A DNA stretch of 20,271 nt, from contig CALBKB010000029.1 of assembly GCA_937892635.1 (NCBI GenBank), forward strand, positions 1 to 20,271, given 5' to 3'. Every line of letters begins with the position of its first letter. Positions within the stretch are counted from its first letter, which is position 1. Under the pieces are notes generated by a model that saw only the letters and a program-made list of their open reading frames with translations, did not search any database and was not told the DNA's origin. The stretch is from an uncultured Clostridia bacterium (GTDB lineage: Bacteria; Bacillota; Clostridia; Oscillospirales; UMGS1783). This document shows positions 1 through 7,967 of this stretch, piece after piece. Both the position numbers and the translations under genes were made by a program.

Positions 1-741
1 CCCTGCCCCGCCGCCGTCGGCGGCGCCCGTTCCGATCAAAAAGCGGTTGGAGCCGTTGGTACGACCCGTCACGCCGTTGTTATACTGTTCCAAAGCGATA
101 ACGGCCGAGAAGGCCATGTCGGGGTTTTTCGTCAAAGAGAGAGAGGTATAGGACAGCGGCACAGCCACCTCATAGGTCATGGTACGGGATGCCGCATCGT
201 ACACGGCGACATAATCCCGTCCCTCACGCAGATCGCGCGGTTTAAGTCCCTGGGTAATGGTTTGGGCGTGGGTTTGCCCATCGGCCGTTTGATAGATGCG
301 GTAGCCGGTATAGGCCTCGTATTCTTTGCCCTTTTCCATCACGTGGCGTACCCCCGTATCGGCCTGATAATCCGAGAGGGTGAAGGTGAAATTCATCTGT
401 TGCCACGGCTGCTCGGTGGTGCTGATCTCGGCGTTGACGCCCGTTACGACACAGCCGACGTAGAGGGTGGTATCGTTATGGGTCAGGTACAGATCCAGGC
501 GAACGTCGCTGTCGGTTGTGGTATCGTACCACCGACATTGCAGGGCATCGTCGATGGCCTTGGTTTGTGCCTGCACCAACGTGACCTGCTCATAGAGCGG
601 CACGCCCCATTCCTCGGTGCTGATGACGCCGTCGATGTTGACCCATGCCGGCTCAGACACGGCATAGGAAGCGGCCGAACAAGGGAAAGCCATCAGGAAG
701 AGCAAGATAAGCGCAACAAGAAAAACGGTGATTTTTTTCAC
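1..741 (-). CDS. Secreted CBM9/DOMON-like carbohydrate-binding protein (3' end outside window)
   Basis: Open from a GTG at 741 to the window edge (247 codons, no stop), so the C-terminus is missing. GGAGGAA lies about 9 nt before the GTG. The N-terminus is a classic signal peptide (MKK, a hydrophobic stretch, then a cleavage-like PCSAAS near residue 25). From about residue 33 the pattern AWVNIDGVISTEEWG is typical of the start of CBM9-like/DOMON-like beta-sandwich domains, and aromatic and beta-rich segments continue to about residue 235. The last visible residues (GTGAADGGGAG) are Gly/Ala-rich, suggesting a linker to a further domain or anchor. It is third in the operon with two GH2-like proteins, 17 bp after the upstream stop. 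The role is probably binding of an extracellular glycan. I recognise the fold type, not a specific family member; binding residues cannot be named. Confidence 0.75.
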   Translation of the reverse strand, partial: MKKITVFLVALILLFLMAFPCSAASYAVSEPAWVNIDGVISTEEWGVPLYEQVTLVQAQTKAIDDALQCRWYDTTTDSDVRLDLYLTHNDTTLYVGCVVTGVNAEISTTEQPWQQMNFTFTLSDYQADTGVRHVMEKGKEYEAYTGYRIYQTADGQTHAQTITQGLKPRDLREGRDYVAVYDAASRTMTYEVAVPLSYTSLSLTKNPDMAFSAVIALEQYNNGVTGRTNGSNRFLIGTGAADGGGAG

Positions 742-758
742 GGGTTGTTCCTCCTTCC

Positions 759-3242
759 TCAACATTCCCTAAGGGCATAGTCGACCAACTGCAAGAACAG
801 ATGATCGGCGACGGGCGTTCCGATATTCTCGGCGTGAATAGGCGTTTGCAGGACAATGGTGCCCAGACCGTAGTCATACACGCCGGCGACCGGCGCATCC
901 TGACTGCCGCGCAAAACCATGCGAGCGGGACGATCCAGTTGCAGGGCGGCATCGACATCCCACGCCGCGGGCAGCCCCACAACGGCGGGCAGATCCAACG
1001 TTTGCTCCACGGACGAACGAACATAGGCTTTTTCGGCAAAGGGTAATTTGAGATAACCCCAATCGCCCAGCGCGCGAATATCGGCGCAGACGAGCGTTGC
1101 CCCGGTTTGCTCAACGGCCGCATAGACAGCGCCCAGGGTATCGGCGGGGAGATTTTGACCGCCCAGCACGATGGTGCTGCCGGGCACAATCTGCCGCACA
1201 TCCAGCATCTTCACCTGCAATCCCGATTCATTCAGGACCGACAGGGCTGTCGAATCGAGTCCCTGCACATAGACGGTACCCGACACGGCGGGTCGATCCT
1301 TGGCGTCGGCAACATACAGATCATAGTCACGGGCAACGTCGGTATCGAGCAGTTGGGCACGCAACCGATACTGATCCGCCGCCAGACCCGTCAAAGGGAT
1401 GGGCTGATCGTAGACCAAAACCGACGGCAGATAGCTACCCGTTTTGGTGCGGGCGGGCGTGACGTTCACATCCTGCTGCCACACCGTTTCCCCTTCCCGA
1501 TCCAAGGTCAGGCGGGCGGTATATTCCTCTTGGTCGAGCGTGCCAAGGGCAGACAGATACACCGAGATGGGCAGGATATCGGTGTTATAGGCGGTATGGG
1601 TGCCCATCGTGATGCACCAGCAGGTATCGCGCAAGCCGTCAAGCCCGATCAGATCGGTGTCGGCATCAAGAGTGAGCGAATAGCCGCTGACCTTACTGTT
1701 GGCACGGATATCATCGAGCATCGACACCTCAGCGTCCGACACAAAGACGGCGCGCCGTGGCGGCTCATCCCGGCTCGGCACCTCGCCGTGGAGATCGCCC
1801 GTGGCCATCTCCTGCTTTTGCGCCGTTACCCCTTCGTTGCCCAGATAGGCATCCCAGGCCAGCGCGTTGGGGTTGGAAGCCGAAGCCGTGGCGGCGTCCT
1901 CGTCGAATCGTCCCGAAGACAGGAAGACCAGCAGGTCCTTATCGTAGATGCGGACAACGTCGAGGCTTTCGACAGCCGCCTGATAATTATTGACAAAGTC
2001 CGTATGGGTATCCTTGGTTTCATTCAAAATGCCGACAATAGCAAAGGACGGATGGTTGCGATCGCGCTCGATCAACTGACGGATCTCGCGACGGATCAGA
2101 TCCTCTCCGTAGACGCTGTCGGCCTTGTTGGCCATGGCCGTTTCCTCATAGACCAAAAGCCCGATGGTGTCGCACAGAGCCAGCGCGTCGGCCGGGGCAG
2201 GGCCGCCCACAAACCGTACCATATTAACTCCGCAGGATTTATAATACATCAACTGCTCGCGCAGCGCGTCGGTGACAGTGGGGATATTGATACTCTTGAC
2301 GTACAGCCGCTCACCATTGAGCATAAAGTAGCCCTGCGAGTCGATACGCAGATCCTTAAAACCGACCTCAAGCACCGACGAATCGGAAAAATCGGCCTCC
2401 TGCGCAAAGGCTTCGACCCACACCGTATAGCGATAGGGGTCGTCGGGACTCCAGGCGCGGAAGTCGTCCAAACTCATGGTCACGGTATGCTTAGACAAGC
2501 CGGGGACGGCGTTAAAGACGGCGCCCGTGGTGGTCAACACCGCCGCACTGCCGCTGGGGCTGATACGGGCGCGGATATCCACCTTGACCGTTTCGGTGCC
2601 GGGGTTATCGACAATGACCTGCACGTTGACGTTGCCGTTTTCATATTCCGTGTCGACAAAGATATCGGCAATGGCGATCTGCGGCACGACCGACAGACAG
2701 ACCGGCATCTGCATGGCTTGTCCGTTGGTGGGACCCTGCGGCAGGGTATCCGACTCTTGGCCGCGTATGGTTGAACCGTCGTTAGCGCTAAACAGACGCA
2801 CTGCCAACAGGTTAGGCTGATCCTCACGCAGGAAATCGGTCACGTCAAAGGAGAACTTCCCGTAAGAACCCTCGTGATCGCCGATGTAATTGCCGTTAAG
2901 CCAGATCTTGGCATAATATTGACAACCGACGAAGTCGGCCACCACCCGCTGACCCGATTCGAGATTGAGGTCGGGTGTGAATTTACGGAAAAACCATGCG
3001 GTTGAGCCCTCCTCGCCCGCATCGTAGGGCAGGGAGACTTGCGGCGCTTGCTCGGGGAAGATCTGATACCACAATTCCTGCTCGCCCACGTTATGTTTAT
3101 CGGTGAGCACACGCCAATCGTCAGCCAGCACGATGGCCGCGTCGGCCACGGCACGGGGGGGACGAATCTCCTTGGAGGATGCGGCCGAAACCGATCCGAT
3201 CAGGACAAAGACGGCCAACAGTAACGATACGATTTGTTTCAT
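759..3242 (-). CDS. Secreted glycoside hydrolase family 2-like protein with atypical catalytic site
   Basis: 827 aa, ATG at 3242 behind GGAGGGAT. Residues 1-21 are a signal peptide (cleavage near SVSA). A GH2 jelly-roll sugar-binding domain follows (about 35-190; WLNG at 115-118, SFDVTDFL near 131-138). Then comes an Ig-like domain (about 190-300) and a TIM-barrel region from about 300 (YFMLNGERLYVKS, GVNMVRF, CDTIGLLVYEE). The presumed acid/base Glu is E408 in the motif RDRNHPS...LNET. Where GH2 enzymes carry the nucleophile in a VSEFG-like strand, this protein reads VSDAEVS (residues 501-507), with Asp at the expected Glu position. The usual SHYP His motif is replaced by FVGGPAP. The C-terminal 170 residues resemble the Rossmann-like C-terminal domain of some bacterial beta-galactosidases (YGLGTIVLQTP). 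It may be catalytically weak, altered, or a glycan-binding pseudoenzyme. GH2-type fold is confident; substrate unknown. Confidence 0.85.
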   Translation of the reverse strand: MKQIVSLLLAVFVLIGSVSAASSKEIRPPRAVADAAIVLADDWRVLTDKHNVGEQELWYQIFPEQAPQVSLPYDAGEEGSTAWFFRKFTPDLNLESGQRVVADFVGCQYYAKIWLNGNYIGDHEGSYGKFSFDVTDFLREDQPNLLAVRLFSANDGSTIRGQESDTLPQGPTNGQAMQMPVCLSVVPQIAIADIFVDTEYENGNVNVQVIVDNPGTETVKVDIRARISPSGSAAVLTTTGAVFNAVPGLSKHTVTMSLDDFRAWSPDDPYRYTVWVEAFAQEADFSDSSVLEVGFKDLRIDSQGYFMLNGERLYVKSINIPTVTDALREQLMYYKSCGVNMVRFVGGPAPADALALCDTIGLLVYEETAMANKADSVYGEDLIRREIRQLIERDRNHPSFAIVGILNETKDTHTDFVNNYQAAVESLDVVRIYDKDLLVFLSSGRFDEDAATASASNPNALAWDAYLGNEGVTAQKQEMATGDLHGEVPSRDEPPRRAVFVSDAEVSMLDDIRANSKVSGYSLTLDADTDLIGLDGLRDTCWCITMGTHTAYNTDILPISVYLSALGTLDQEEYTARLTLDREGETVWQQDVNVTPARTKTGSYLPSVLVYDQPIPLTGLAADQYRLRAQLLDTDVARDYDLYVADAKDRPAVSGTVYVQGLDSTALSVLNESGLQVKMLDVRQIVPGSTIVLGGQNLPADTLGAVYAAVEQTGATLVCADIRALGDWGYLKLPFAEKAYVRSSVEQTLDLPAVVGLPAAWDVDAALQLDRPARMVLRGSQDAPVAGVYDYGLGTIVLQTPIHAENIGTPVADHLFLQLVDYALREC

Positions 3243-3245
3243 GGC

Positions 3246-4274
3246 TTATCCCTCCGTAACCGAAACGGCACTGACGTGGTGACCCGCTTGTTCGGTGATG
3301 ACCAGCATGCCGATGGCGTCAGCATAGTCCAGCAACGCCTGGGTGGGCGTACCCGAGGGGCGCACGGCCACGGCGCCGGCGGCGCGGGCCTGGTTGACCT
3401 GCTCGCGCATGGCAGACTCGGTGCCGAGCACCGCTTGTTCGAGATCGGCAACCTGCAGTTGAATGGGTCTGCCGTTGAGTGCGTAGCCGCCTTCGACGGC
3501 CGTCCATGACTTAAATCCGATGCGTGCATTGGTACGATCGCTCCACCATTTAGAGGCTGTGCCGCCATCGACGCTGACCGTGAGATCATACAGATAGGGG
3601 TTGGTAATATCCCACACCTGCGCATCGGGGGCCGAAAGGGTAAGCCGGTGATGGCTCGTCCCTTGTGCCGCCTGTGTTTGCAGCACCATGCGGGTCATGA
3701 CCGTACCGTTGCTCAGATCGGTCAGCACCGCGCTAAGCACCACCGGCACTTCTTTTTTAGCGTTATCGAGGGTGATGTCGAGCTGCACATGACCCGCACC
3801 GTCGCAGGTGGCTGTCATCTGCGACACCAACACCGCCGCATGCACGGCAAGAGTGGTGCGTTCCACGGCCGCATCCGCACCCGCACGAATGACGAGGATA
3901 TTGGTACCGACCGACTTGACGGCATCGGTAACGTCGATCGAAAACTCGCCCATAGCGGCATCACGGACATCGACCTGTCGGCCGTTGAGCCAAACGGTGG
4001 CCTGCGCGCCCAAATCGCACAGGCTGAGCATGACACGCTCGCCCTTAATCAGGGACGAGGCAAAGGTGTTGGCATACCAAACGGTATCGGCCGTTACCTC
4101 ATTGGCCTGGGTAAAGCCGTTATGCCACTCTTCCCTTTCGCCGACGCCATCGGCATCGCCGCGCACGATCCAGCCGCTATCGAGAACCTGACCGTCGCGC
4201 GTTCCGCTGTCGCATGCCGCCAGACAGACCAGCAGCCATACCCCCATAAGGGCGGCGCAAACTCGCTTACTCAT
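3246..4274 (-). CDS. Lipoprotein with GH2-like N-terminal domains, lacking most of the catalytic barrel
   Basis: 342 aa, first gene of the operon, ATG at 4274 preceded by AAAGGTG. Residues 1-21 form a lipoprotein signal (hydrophobic core, lipobox LAAC with Cys21), so the protein is probably lipid-anchored outside the membrane. A GH2-type sugar-binding jelly roll follows (VWLNGRQVDV, EFSIDVTDAV), then an Ig-like domain and only the first strands of the barrel (GYALNGRPI..., DYADAIGMLVITEQ). The protein stops about 18 residues later. The same segments align by eye with the downstream full-length GH2-like protein (YFMLNGERL, LCDTIGLLVYEET), indicating an old duplication. Both catalytic Glu regions are absent. 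The TAA stop sits inside the ribosome binding region of the next gene, so this end looks native rather than a recent frameshift. It is likely a non-catalytic surface glycan-binding or partner protein. Confidence 0.75.
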   Translation of the reverse strand: MSKRVCAALMGVWLLVCLAACDSGTRDGQVLDSGWIVRGDADGVGEREEWHNGFTQANEVTADTVWYANTFASSLIKGERVMLSLCDLGAQATVWLNGRQVDVRDAAMGEFSIDVTDAVKSVGTNILVIRAGADAAVERTTLAVHAAVLVSQMTATCDGAGHVQLDITLDNAKKEVPVVLSAVLTDLSNGTVMTRMVLQTQAAQGTSHHRLTLSAPDAQVWDITNPYLYDLTVSVDGGTASKWWSDRTNARIGFKSWTAVEGGYALNGRPIQLQVADLEQAVLGTESAMREQVNQARAAGAVAVRPSGTPTQALLDYADAIGMLVITEQAGHHVSAVSVTEG

Positions 4275-4308
4275 CCTTTTTCACCTTTCAAATGGAAATA
4301 TTACCTAT

Positions 4309-4337
4309 ATTATACCATATTATTTTACCCATTTGAA
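4309..4337 (-). promoter_or_regulatory. Sigma-A-type promoter of the GH2-like operon
   Basis: On the minus strand, TTCAAA (4332-4337) is followed by a 17-bp spacer and a perfect TATAAT (4309-4314), with an extended -10 (TGGTATAAT). The predicted start is about 30 nt upstream of the lipoprotein ATG at 4274. The two elements and spacing are seen directly; activity is inferred. Confidence 0.75.
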
Positions 4338-4350
4338 GACATATTGTGAA

Positions 4351-4378
4351 CAAAAAAATAACGCCTTGCGGCGTTATT
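4351..4378 (-). terminator. Intrinsic terminator after tspO
   Basis: Minus strand: a 9-bp perfect stem (AATAACGCC / GGCGTTATT, 4357-4365 with 4370-4378) with a 4-nt loop, followed by a run of T residues. It begins immediately after the tspO stop codon and closes the operon that starts at 7934. Confidence 0.9.
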
Positions 4379-4380
4379 GT

Positions 4381-4848
4381 TTAGTTGAGGAGCAATATTC
4401 CGAAATTGAGATAGATGGCAAAGGCGCACCAAACAGCGTAGGGAATCTGCAGCCAGCCGGCACGGCGGTCGATGCGGAAGTAGCCGACGGTGTAGATAAG
4501 CACTAAGATCCACAGCACCAAAAGCCAGATCAAAGAAAACAGCCACATGCGGCAGACGAAGAAAAAGATGGGCCAAAAGAAGTTAAAGACCAGTGACAGA
4601 TAGTAGACACTCAAAGGCGGCGCCTGCTTATCCTTGCGCCGTATCAACCACGAAGAAACACCCATCAGCGCGTATAACAGGGTCCAGACAACGGGAAAGA
4701 GCCAGCCGGGCGGCGAAAGGGGCGGCTGATTGAGGGAGGCAAAATCCTCCATGGCACCCATCGTCAACAGTCCCGCCGCCAATCCCACACCCAAGGGCAG
4801 TGCCATATTCAGGATCAGCGACTTGTATTTTTGCCAAAAAGAAAGCAT
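4381..4848 (-). CDS. tspO: TspO/MBR family tryptophan-rich sensory membrane protein
   Basis: 155 aa, ATG at 4848 with GAGGTG 5 nt upstream. Five hydrophobic helices fit the TspO fold (about 12-32, 48-68, 80-99, 102-122, 132-153). The family signature is clear: NQPPLSPPGWLFPVVWTLLY at 40-59, SVYYLSLVFNFFWPIFFF at 80-97, and the C-terminal AGWLQIPYAVWCAFAIYLNF. The family binds porphyrins, haem-pathway intermediates and cholesterol-like ligands; in bacteria it is linked to stress and tetrapyrrole handling. The residue matching the conserved C-terminal Ala-x-x-Leu-Asn region is present. The gene is the last of an operon, 33 bp after the ttcA-like gene, and its start codon is buried in a strong hairpin (see separate entry), which suggests translational or transcriptional control. 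Family assignment is firm; ligand unknown. Confidence 0.92.
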   Translation of the reverse strand: MLSFWQKYKSLILNMALPLGVGLAAGLLTMGAMEDFASLNQPPLSPPGWLFPVVWTLLYALMGVSSWLIRRKDKQAPPLSVYYLSLVFNFFWPIFFFVCRMWLFSLIWLLVLWILVLIYTVGYFRIDRRAGWLQIPYAVWCAFAIYLNFGILLLN

Positions 4849-4878
4849 AGAATCACCTCATTGGTATTCTATGCTTTC
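4841..4878 (-). promoter_or_regulatory. 13-bp hairpin containing tspO ribosome binding site (loop) and start codon (stem)
   Basis: GAAAGCATAGAAT (4866-4878 read on minus) is perfectly complementary to ATTCTATGCTTTC (4841-4853 on minus). The 12-nt loop carries the Shine-Dalgarno GAGGTG, and the 3' arm carries the tspO ATG (4846-4848). A T-rich run follows (CTTTCTTTTTGG), so the structure could also act as a partial terminator after the ttcA-like gene. Structure seen directly; regulatory role inferred. Confidence 0.65.
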
Positions 4879-4881
4879 GTT

Positions 4882-5703
4882 TTAATAATTATCCATAAAG
4901 TTATGGTAGCCGTCGGCGTCGGTATAACCGATGACCTCGGCCAACTTGACGTTTTCCATGGCGCGGAAGATGTTAATGGGGACTTGACTGTTATTCTTGG
5001 TCAGATCGGCCAACATAGCCTTGACGTACTTGCGCTTGCTGGCGCTCTCGCTGTCACACCCCTCGTCCTTGGCGGTGACGCGGCAGGCACAGCGAAGAAA
5101 TTCCAAGTGATTGTAGTTGGCAAAGCGCACGATGTCCTTTTCCTGCACACAGTAGAGGGGGCGGATCAACTCCATGCCCTCAAAGTTGGTCGAGTGCAGT
5201 TTGGGCAGCATGGTCTGCACCTGCGCCCCGTACAACAGCCCCAGCAGGGTCGTTTCGATGACGTCGTCAAAGTGATGCCCCAGCGCAATCTTGTTACAGC
5301 CCAGCGACCCGGCAAAGGCGTACAGATGCCCCCGCCGCATACGCGCACACAGATAGCAGGGGTTGCGATCCGTCTGCCCGATCGAGGCAAAGACGTCGGT
5401 TTCAAAAATGATCGGCTCAATGCCCATGCGGGCGCAGTTTTCTTCCAGTTTTCGGCGGTTTTCGGGGCTGTAACCGGGGTCCATAACAATGACCTTCAAA
5501 TCAAAGTTACACTCACCGTATCGGTGCAGTTGTTGCATGCACTTGACCAACAAGGCCGAATCCTTGCCGCCCGACAGGCAAACGGCGATACGGTCGCCCT
5601 CGTTGACCATCCGATACCGCTTAACGCCCTCGATAAACCGATTCCATATCGTTTTGCGATAGGTGGTTATGATACTACGCTCGATGCGCTTACTTTCTTC
5701 CAT
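4882..5703 (-). CDS. ttcA: TtcA-like tRNA 2-thiocytidine synthetase (PP-loop ATPase)
   Basis: 273 aa from ATG 5703 (MEESKRIERS). This start is preferred over the longer open frame to 5820 because GGTGG lies about 8 nt upstream and the extra N-terminus has no family likeness. The PP-loop SGGKDS (44-49), the GHHFDD motif (142-147), the CYLC pair (C116, C119) and the later Cys pair CAC (C205/C207) match the TtcA/TtuA group, which adenylates a tRNA base and replaces oxygen with sulfur using an Fe-S cluster held by three Cys. TtcA itself modifies C32 of some tRNAs. Other members of this group thiolate different positions or act in related sulfur transfer, so the exact substrate is not certain. The gene overlaps the end of the upstream glycosyltransferase by 14 bp, implying translational coupling. 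Confidence 0.85.
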   Translation of the reverse strand: MEESKRIERSIITTYRKTIWNRFIEGVKRYRMVNEGDRIAVCLSGGKDSALLVKCMQQLHRYGECNFDLKVIVMDPGYSPENRRKLEENCARMGIEPIIFETDVFASIGQTDRNPCYLCARMRRGHLYAFAGSLGCNKIALGHHFDDVIETTLLGLLYGAQVQTMLPKLHSTNFEGMELIRPLYCVQEKDIVRFANYNHLEFLRCACRVTAKDEGCDSESASKRKYVKAMLADLTKNNSQVPINIFRAMENVKLAEVIGYTDADGYHNFMDNY

Positions 5704-6826
5704 GCTTGTCCACCACCGCCGCATAGCCTTGTTCCACCCGGCGGGCCAATTCCGCCCAGGGAACGGGTATCGTCTGTGCCGCTCGCTCGCCGACCTGACG
5801 GCGAAGGGGCTCATCCTCAAAAATGCTCACGATCTTCTGCGTCATGTCGACCACCGTTTCGGCGGTGGTAAATCCGTTATCGCCGTCCTGCACACATTCG
5901 GCGGCGTTACTGCCCTGCACCAACAGCGCCGGCACGCCCGCCGTTGCCGCTTCGCGCAGCACTAAGGGCGCGTTGTCGTACACCGATGGAAAAAAGAAGA
6001 GATGTCCCGACAGATACAGTCCCTCCATCAGGAGGCGATCACTGACACGACCGGTGAAGATACAACGATCCCACACCCCTATCTGCTTGGCATAGGCGCG
6101 GATCTGCTTTTCATAATAGCCCGTACCCACCAACACCAAACGGTAACTATCGTCCAGCGCCGCCAGCGTATCGAGTACCAACTTGATATTTTTCTGCCAA
6201 ACCATCTGTCCGACAAAGAGCAGAATCTTTTTATCGTGAGGGATCCCGAACCGCTCCATGGCCGCCGCACGAGCCGCCTCGCGGTCGGGGCAGAGGAAGG
6301 CATCGGCGCCGTTGGGCATAACCTCAATGGGCCCCTCGTAGCCATAGTCGCGCAGCGTCTGCGCCGTGCCGTGACTGCAAGCCCAAACGGCATCGCACTG
6401 ATTATAGAAGCGCACGATATAACGCACAGCAAAGCGCGCCAAGGCTTCGCTGTGGGTGATGCGCTTGAAATCGTCGTAATACTTGCTATGGAAGGTGGAC
6501 ACCACGGGAATGTTGCGCTTTTTGGCCAATTTCAGCGCATAATGTCCCAGCATAAAGGGAGAATGAACGTGAAAAACATCCGCCCCAAACCCAACGATAT
6601 GCTGTTTGAGCCTAGGTGAGGGCTCAGGCGTTGGCCAGCCGTACCCGACAAAAGGAATGCGCAGAGCGCGCGTGCGCCAGACGGGGTAGGCAAAGGCATC
6701 GGTATACTCGGTTTGCGGGCGAGGCGCCACCACGGCGCTGTCCATATGCGTCGCATAACGATCGACGGTGCGCACCACACCGTCGATATTCGGATAAAAC
6801 AGATCAATAAATTGTATGCTCTTCAT
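5690..6826 (-). CDS. GT4-family glycosyltransferase (probable glycolipid synthase)
   Basis: About 378 aa from ATG 6826 (MKSIQFIDLF), preceded by ACGGTGA; a GTG at 6835 is possible but lacks a good ribosome site. The protein has the two Rossmann domains of GT-B enzymes: an N-terminal acceptor domain (HVHSPFMLGHYALKLAKKR, TFHSKYYDDF) and a C-terminal nucleotide-sugar domain (VMPNGAD, ILLFVGQMVWQKN, FTGRVSD). The EX7E-type motif reads DNAPLVLREAA, with Asp in the first position, a common variant in this group. The HSPFMLG pattern and pairing with an LPG-synthase-type membrane protein fit diacylglycerol glucosyltransferases of Gram-positive bacteria, which make membrane glycolipids. The gene overlaps the upstream gene's end by 23 bp and the downstream ttcA-like start by 14 bp. 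Acceptor and sugar are inferred, not shown. Confidence 0.82.
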   Translation of the reverse strand: MKSIQFIDLFYPNIDGVVRTVDRYATHMDSAVVAPRPQTEYTDAFAYPVWRTRALRIPFVGYGWPTPEPSPRLKQHIVGFGADVFHVHSPFMLGHYALKLAKKRNIPVVSTFHSKYYDDFKRITHSEALARFAVRYIVRFYNQCDAVWACSHGTAQTLRDYGYEGPIEVMPNGADAFLCPDREAARAAAMERFGIPHDKKILLFVGQMVWQKNIKLVLDTLAALDDSYRLVLVGTGYYEKQIRAYAKQIGVWDRCIFTGRVSDRLLMEGLYLSGHLFFFPSVYDNAPLVLREAATAGVPALLVQGSNAAECVQDGDNGFTTAETVVDMTQKIVSIFEDEPLRRQVGERAAQTIPVPWAELARRVEQGYAAVVDKHGRK

Positions 6827-7934
6827 CGCTTTCACCGTTTTGTTTTTGCTTTCTCAGTTTCGGCTCAATCGCGTTATAACCATAAACGCCAAGGCCCATG
6901 AGCAGGAAGAGATAGTAGGTTAAAAACCGCCAAATGGTCATGCCCCAGAAGGCGTGTTTGAGCCCCGAAAAGATGGAATAGAAGGTACCCTCAGCCGCAC
7001 CGGCGTTGCCGGGGGTGGGGATATAAGCAATCGCGGCATAAATATAAACCGTCAGCGTTAACACGTCAAAATAGGAGGCGGGCGCACCGAAGGCACGCAA
7101 CACGAAAAAGGGCGTTGAACACAGCGCAATCTGATAGAGGACGCCGATGATCATGACCTTGAAGATCAGCCCTTTGACCTTGGCCATTTCGGCCAGCGCC
7201 AGCCGATATTCTTCCAGCGACGCCACCATGGTGGCCTGCTTGGCCTCGGGATCTTTCAAAATTTTAAGCTTACCCAGCACGCCGACGCCCCAAGCCAGAA
7301 TATTGGTGACCGTTTTGGGAAAGAAATTAAAGAGGATGATCGCCATAGGCACCAGCATATAAAAGAGGATGCCCACGTAGGCGCTTACATGCAAGACGGC
7401 ACGGTCGACCGCGCCGGCATTGGCAATAACCAGTGCAAAAAAGAGCAGACAAAAGCCCAATTGCATAGATAAGAAGCCGAGCACCGGCATGGCACCGGCG
7501 ACCCCGGCGGGATACCCGTTCTTTCTTAAATAATAGATCTGAAAGGGCTGACCGCCCGCGCCCGACGGGGTGACGTTATCGTAATACTTGCCCAACACCG
7601 CCGCCTGGAAGGCGTGCTTGATGCTGACGCGACCGACGGTGTGGCGCATCATGGTGCAATATTTGAAGGTTTCAAAAAAGATGGCCGAGGCGATACAACC
7701 GACGGCGGCGATCAGATAGGTCATATTCAGACCCAAAAAATCAATATATTCCACTTCATCTTTGGTAAACTCGATGATACCGGTAATCAAAATGGCACCG
7801 ATATTAACCAAAATAAAGAGTATGGTCAGGATGATCTTGTTGCGTTTTTTCTTCTTTTTATCGGCATCGGAGAGGGTTGTCTTTTCATCAACATACGCCT
7901 GATCCGTCTTCATTTGTTTGAATTGATCCGCCAC
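6804..7934 (-). CDS. Lysylphosphatidylglycerol synthase-type (UPF0104) integral membrane protein
   Basis: About 376 aa from GTG 7934, placed 7 nt after AAAGGGGG. A longer open frame to 7985 is rejected because it runs back across the -10 box. An acidic and lysine-rich cytoplasmic N-terminus (to about residue 35, with KKKKKR) is followed by roughly 7-8 membrane segments. Family motifs are visible: DNVTPSGAGGQPFQIYYLRK, and the later YIPTPGNAGAAEGTF. The family (LPG_synthase_TM) includes the flippase-like half of MprF and many stand-alone proteins of unknown substrate that sit beside lipid glycosyltransferases. Here no catalytic aminoacyl-transfer domain is attached, so a transport or flipping role for a lipid made with the downstream GT4 enzyme is a reasonable inference. 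First gene of its operon. Confidence 0.85.
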   Translation of the reverse strand: MADQFKQMKTDQAYVDEKTTLSDADKKKKKRNKIILTILFILVNIGAILITGIIEFTKDEVEYIDFLGLNMTYLIAAVGCIASAIFFETFKYCTMMRHTVGRVSIKHAFQAAVLGKYYDNVTPSGAGGQPFQIYYLRKNGYPAGVAGAMPVLGFLSMQLGFCLLFFALVIANAGAVDRAVLHVSAYVGILFYMLVPMAIILFNFFPKTVTNILAWGVGVLGKLKILKDPEAKQATMVASLEEYRLALAEMAKVKGLIFKVMIIGVLYQIALCSTPFFVLRAFGAPASYFDVLTLTVYIYAAIAYIPTPGNAGAAEGTFYSIFSGLKHAFWGMTIWRFLTYYLFLLMGLGVYGYNAIEPKLRKQKQNGESDEEHTIY

Positions 7935-7967
7935 AAAAAGTCCCCCTTTCCTTCGCATACTAGGCCT

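Noticed and set aside
262..780. 172-aa plus-strand frame at the left edge
   Set aside because: The minus strand here carries a signal peptide, a ribosome site and a CBM9-like domain; the plus frame runs through the operon junction.
1107..2774. 555-aa plus-strand frame opposite the GH2-like gene
   Set aside because: Antisense shadow: low-complexity composition rich in His, Gly and Arg, no family likeness, while the opposite strand has signal peptide, GH2 motifs and a ribosome site.
3246..4274. Recent frameshift or pseudogene explanation for the short GH2-like lipoprotein
   Set aside because: The stop lies in the next gene's ribosome site and no barrel remnant exists between the genes, so an established short gene is more likely; a sequencing check is still listed as a finding.
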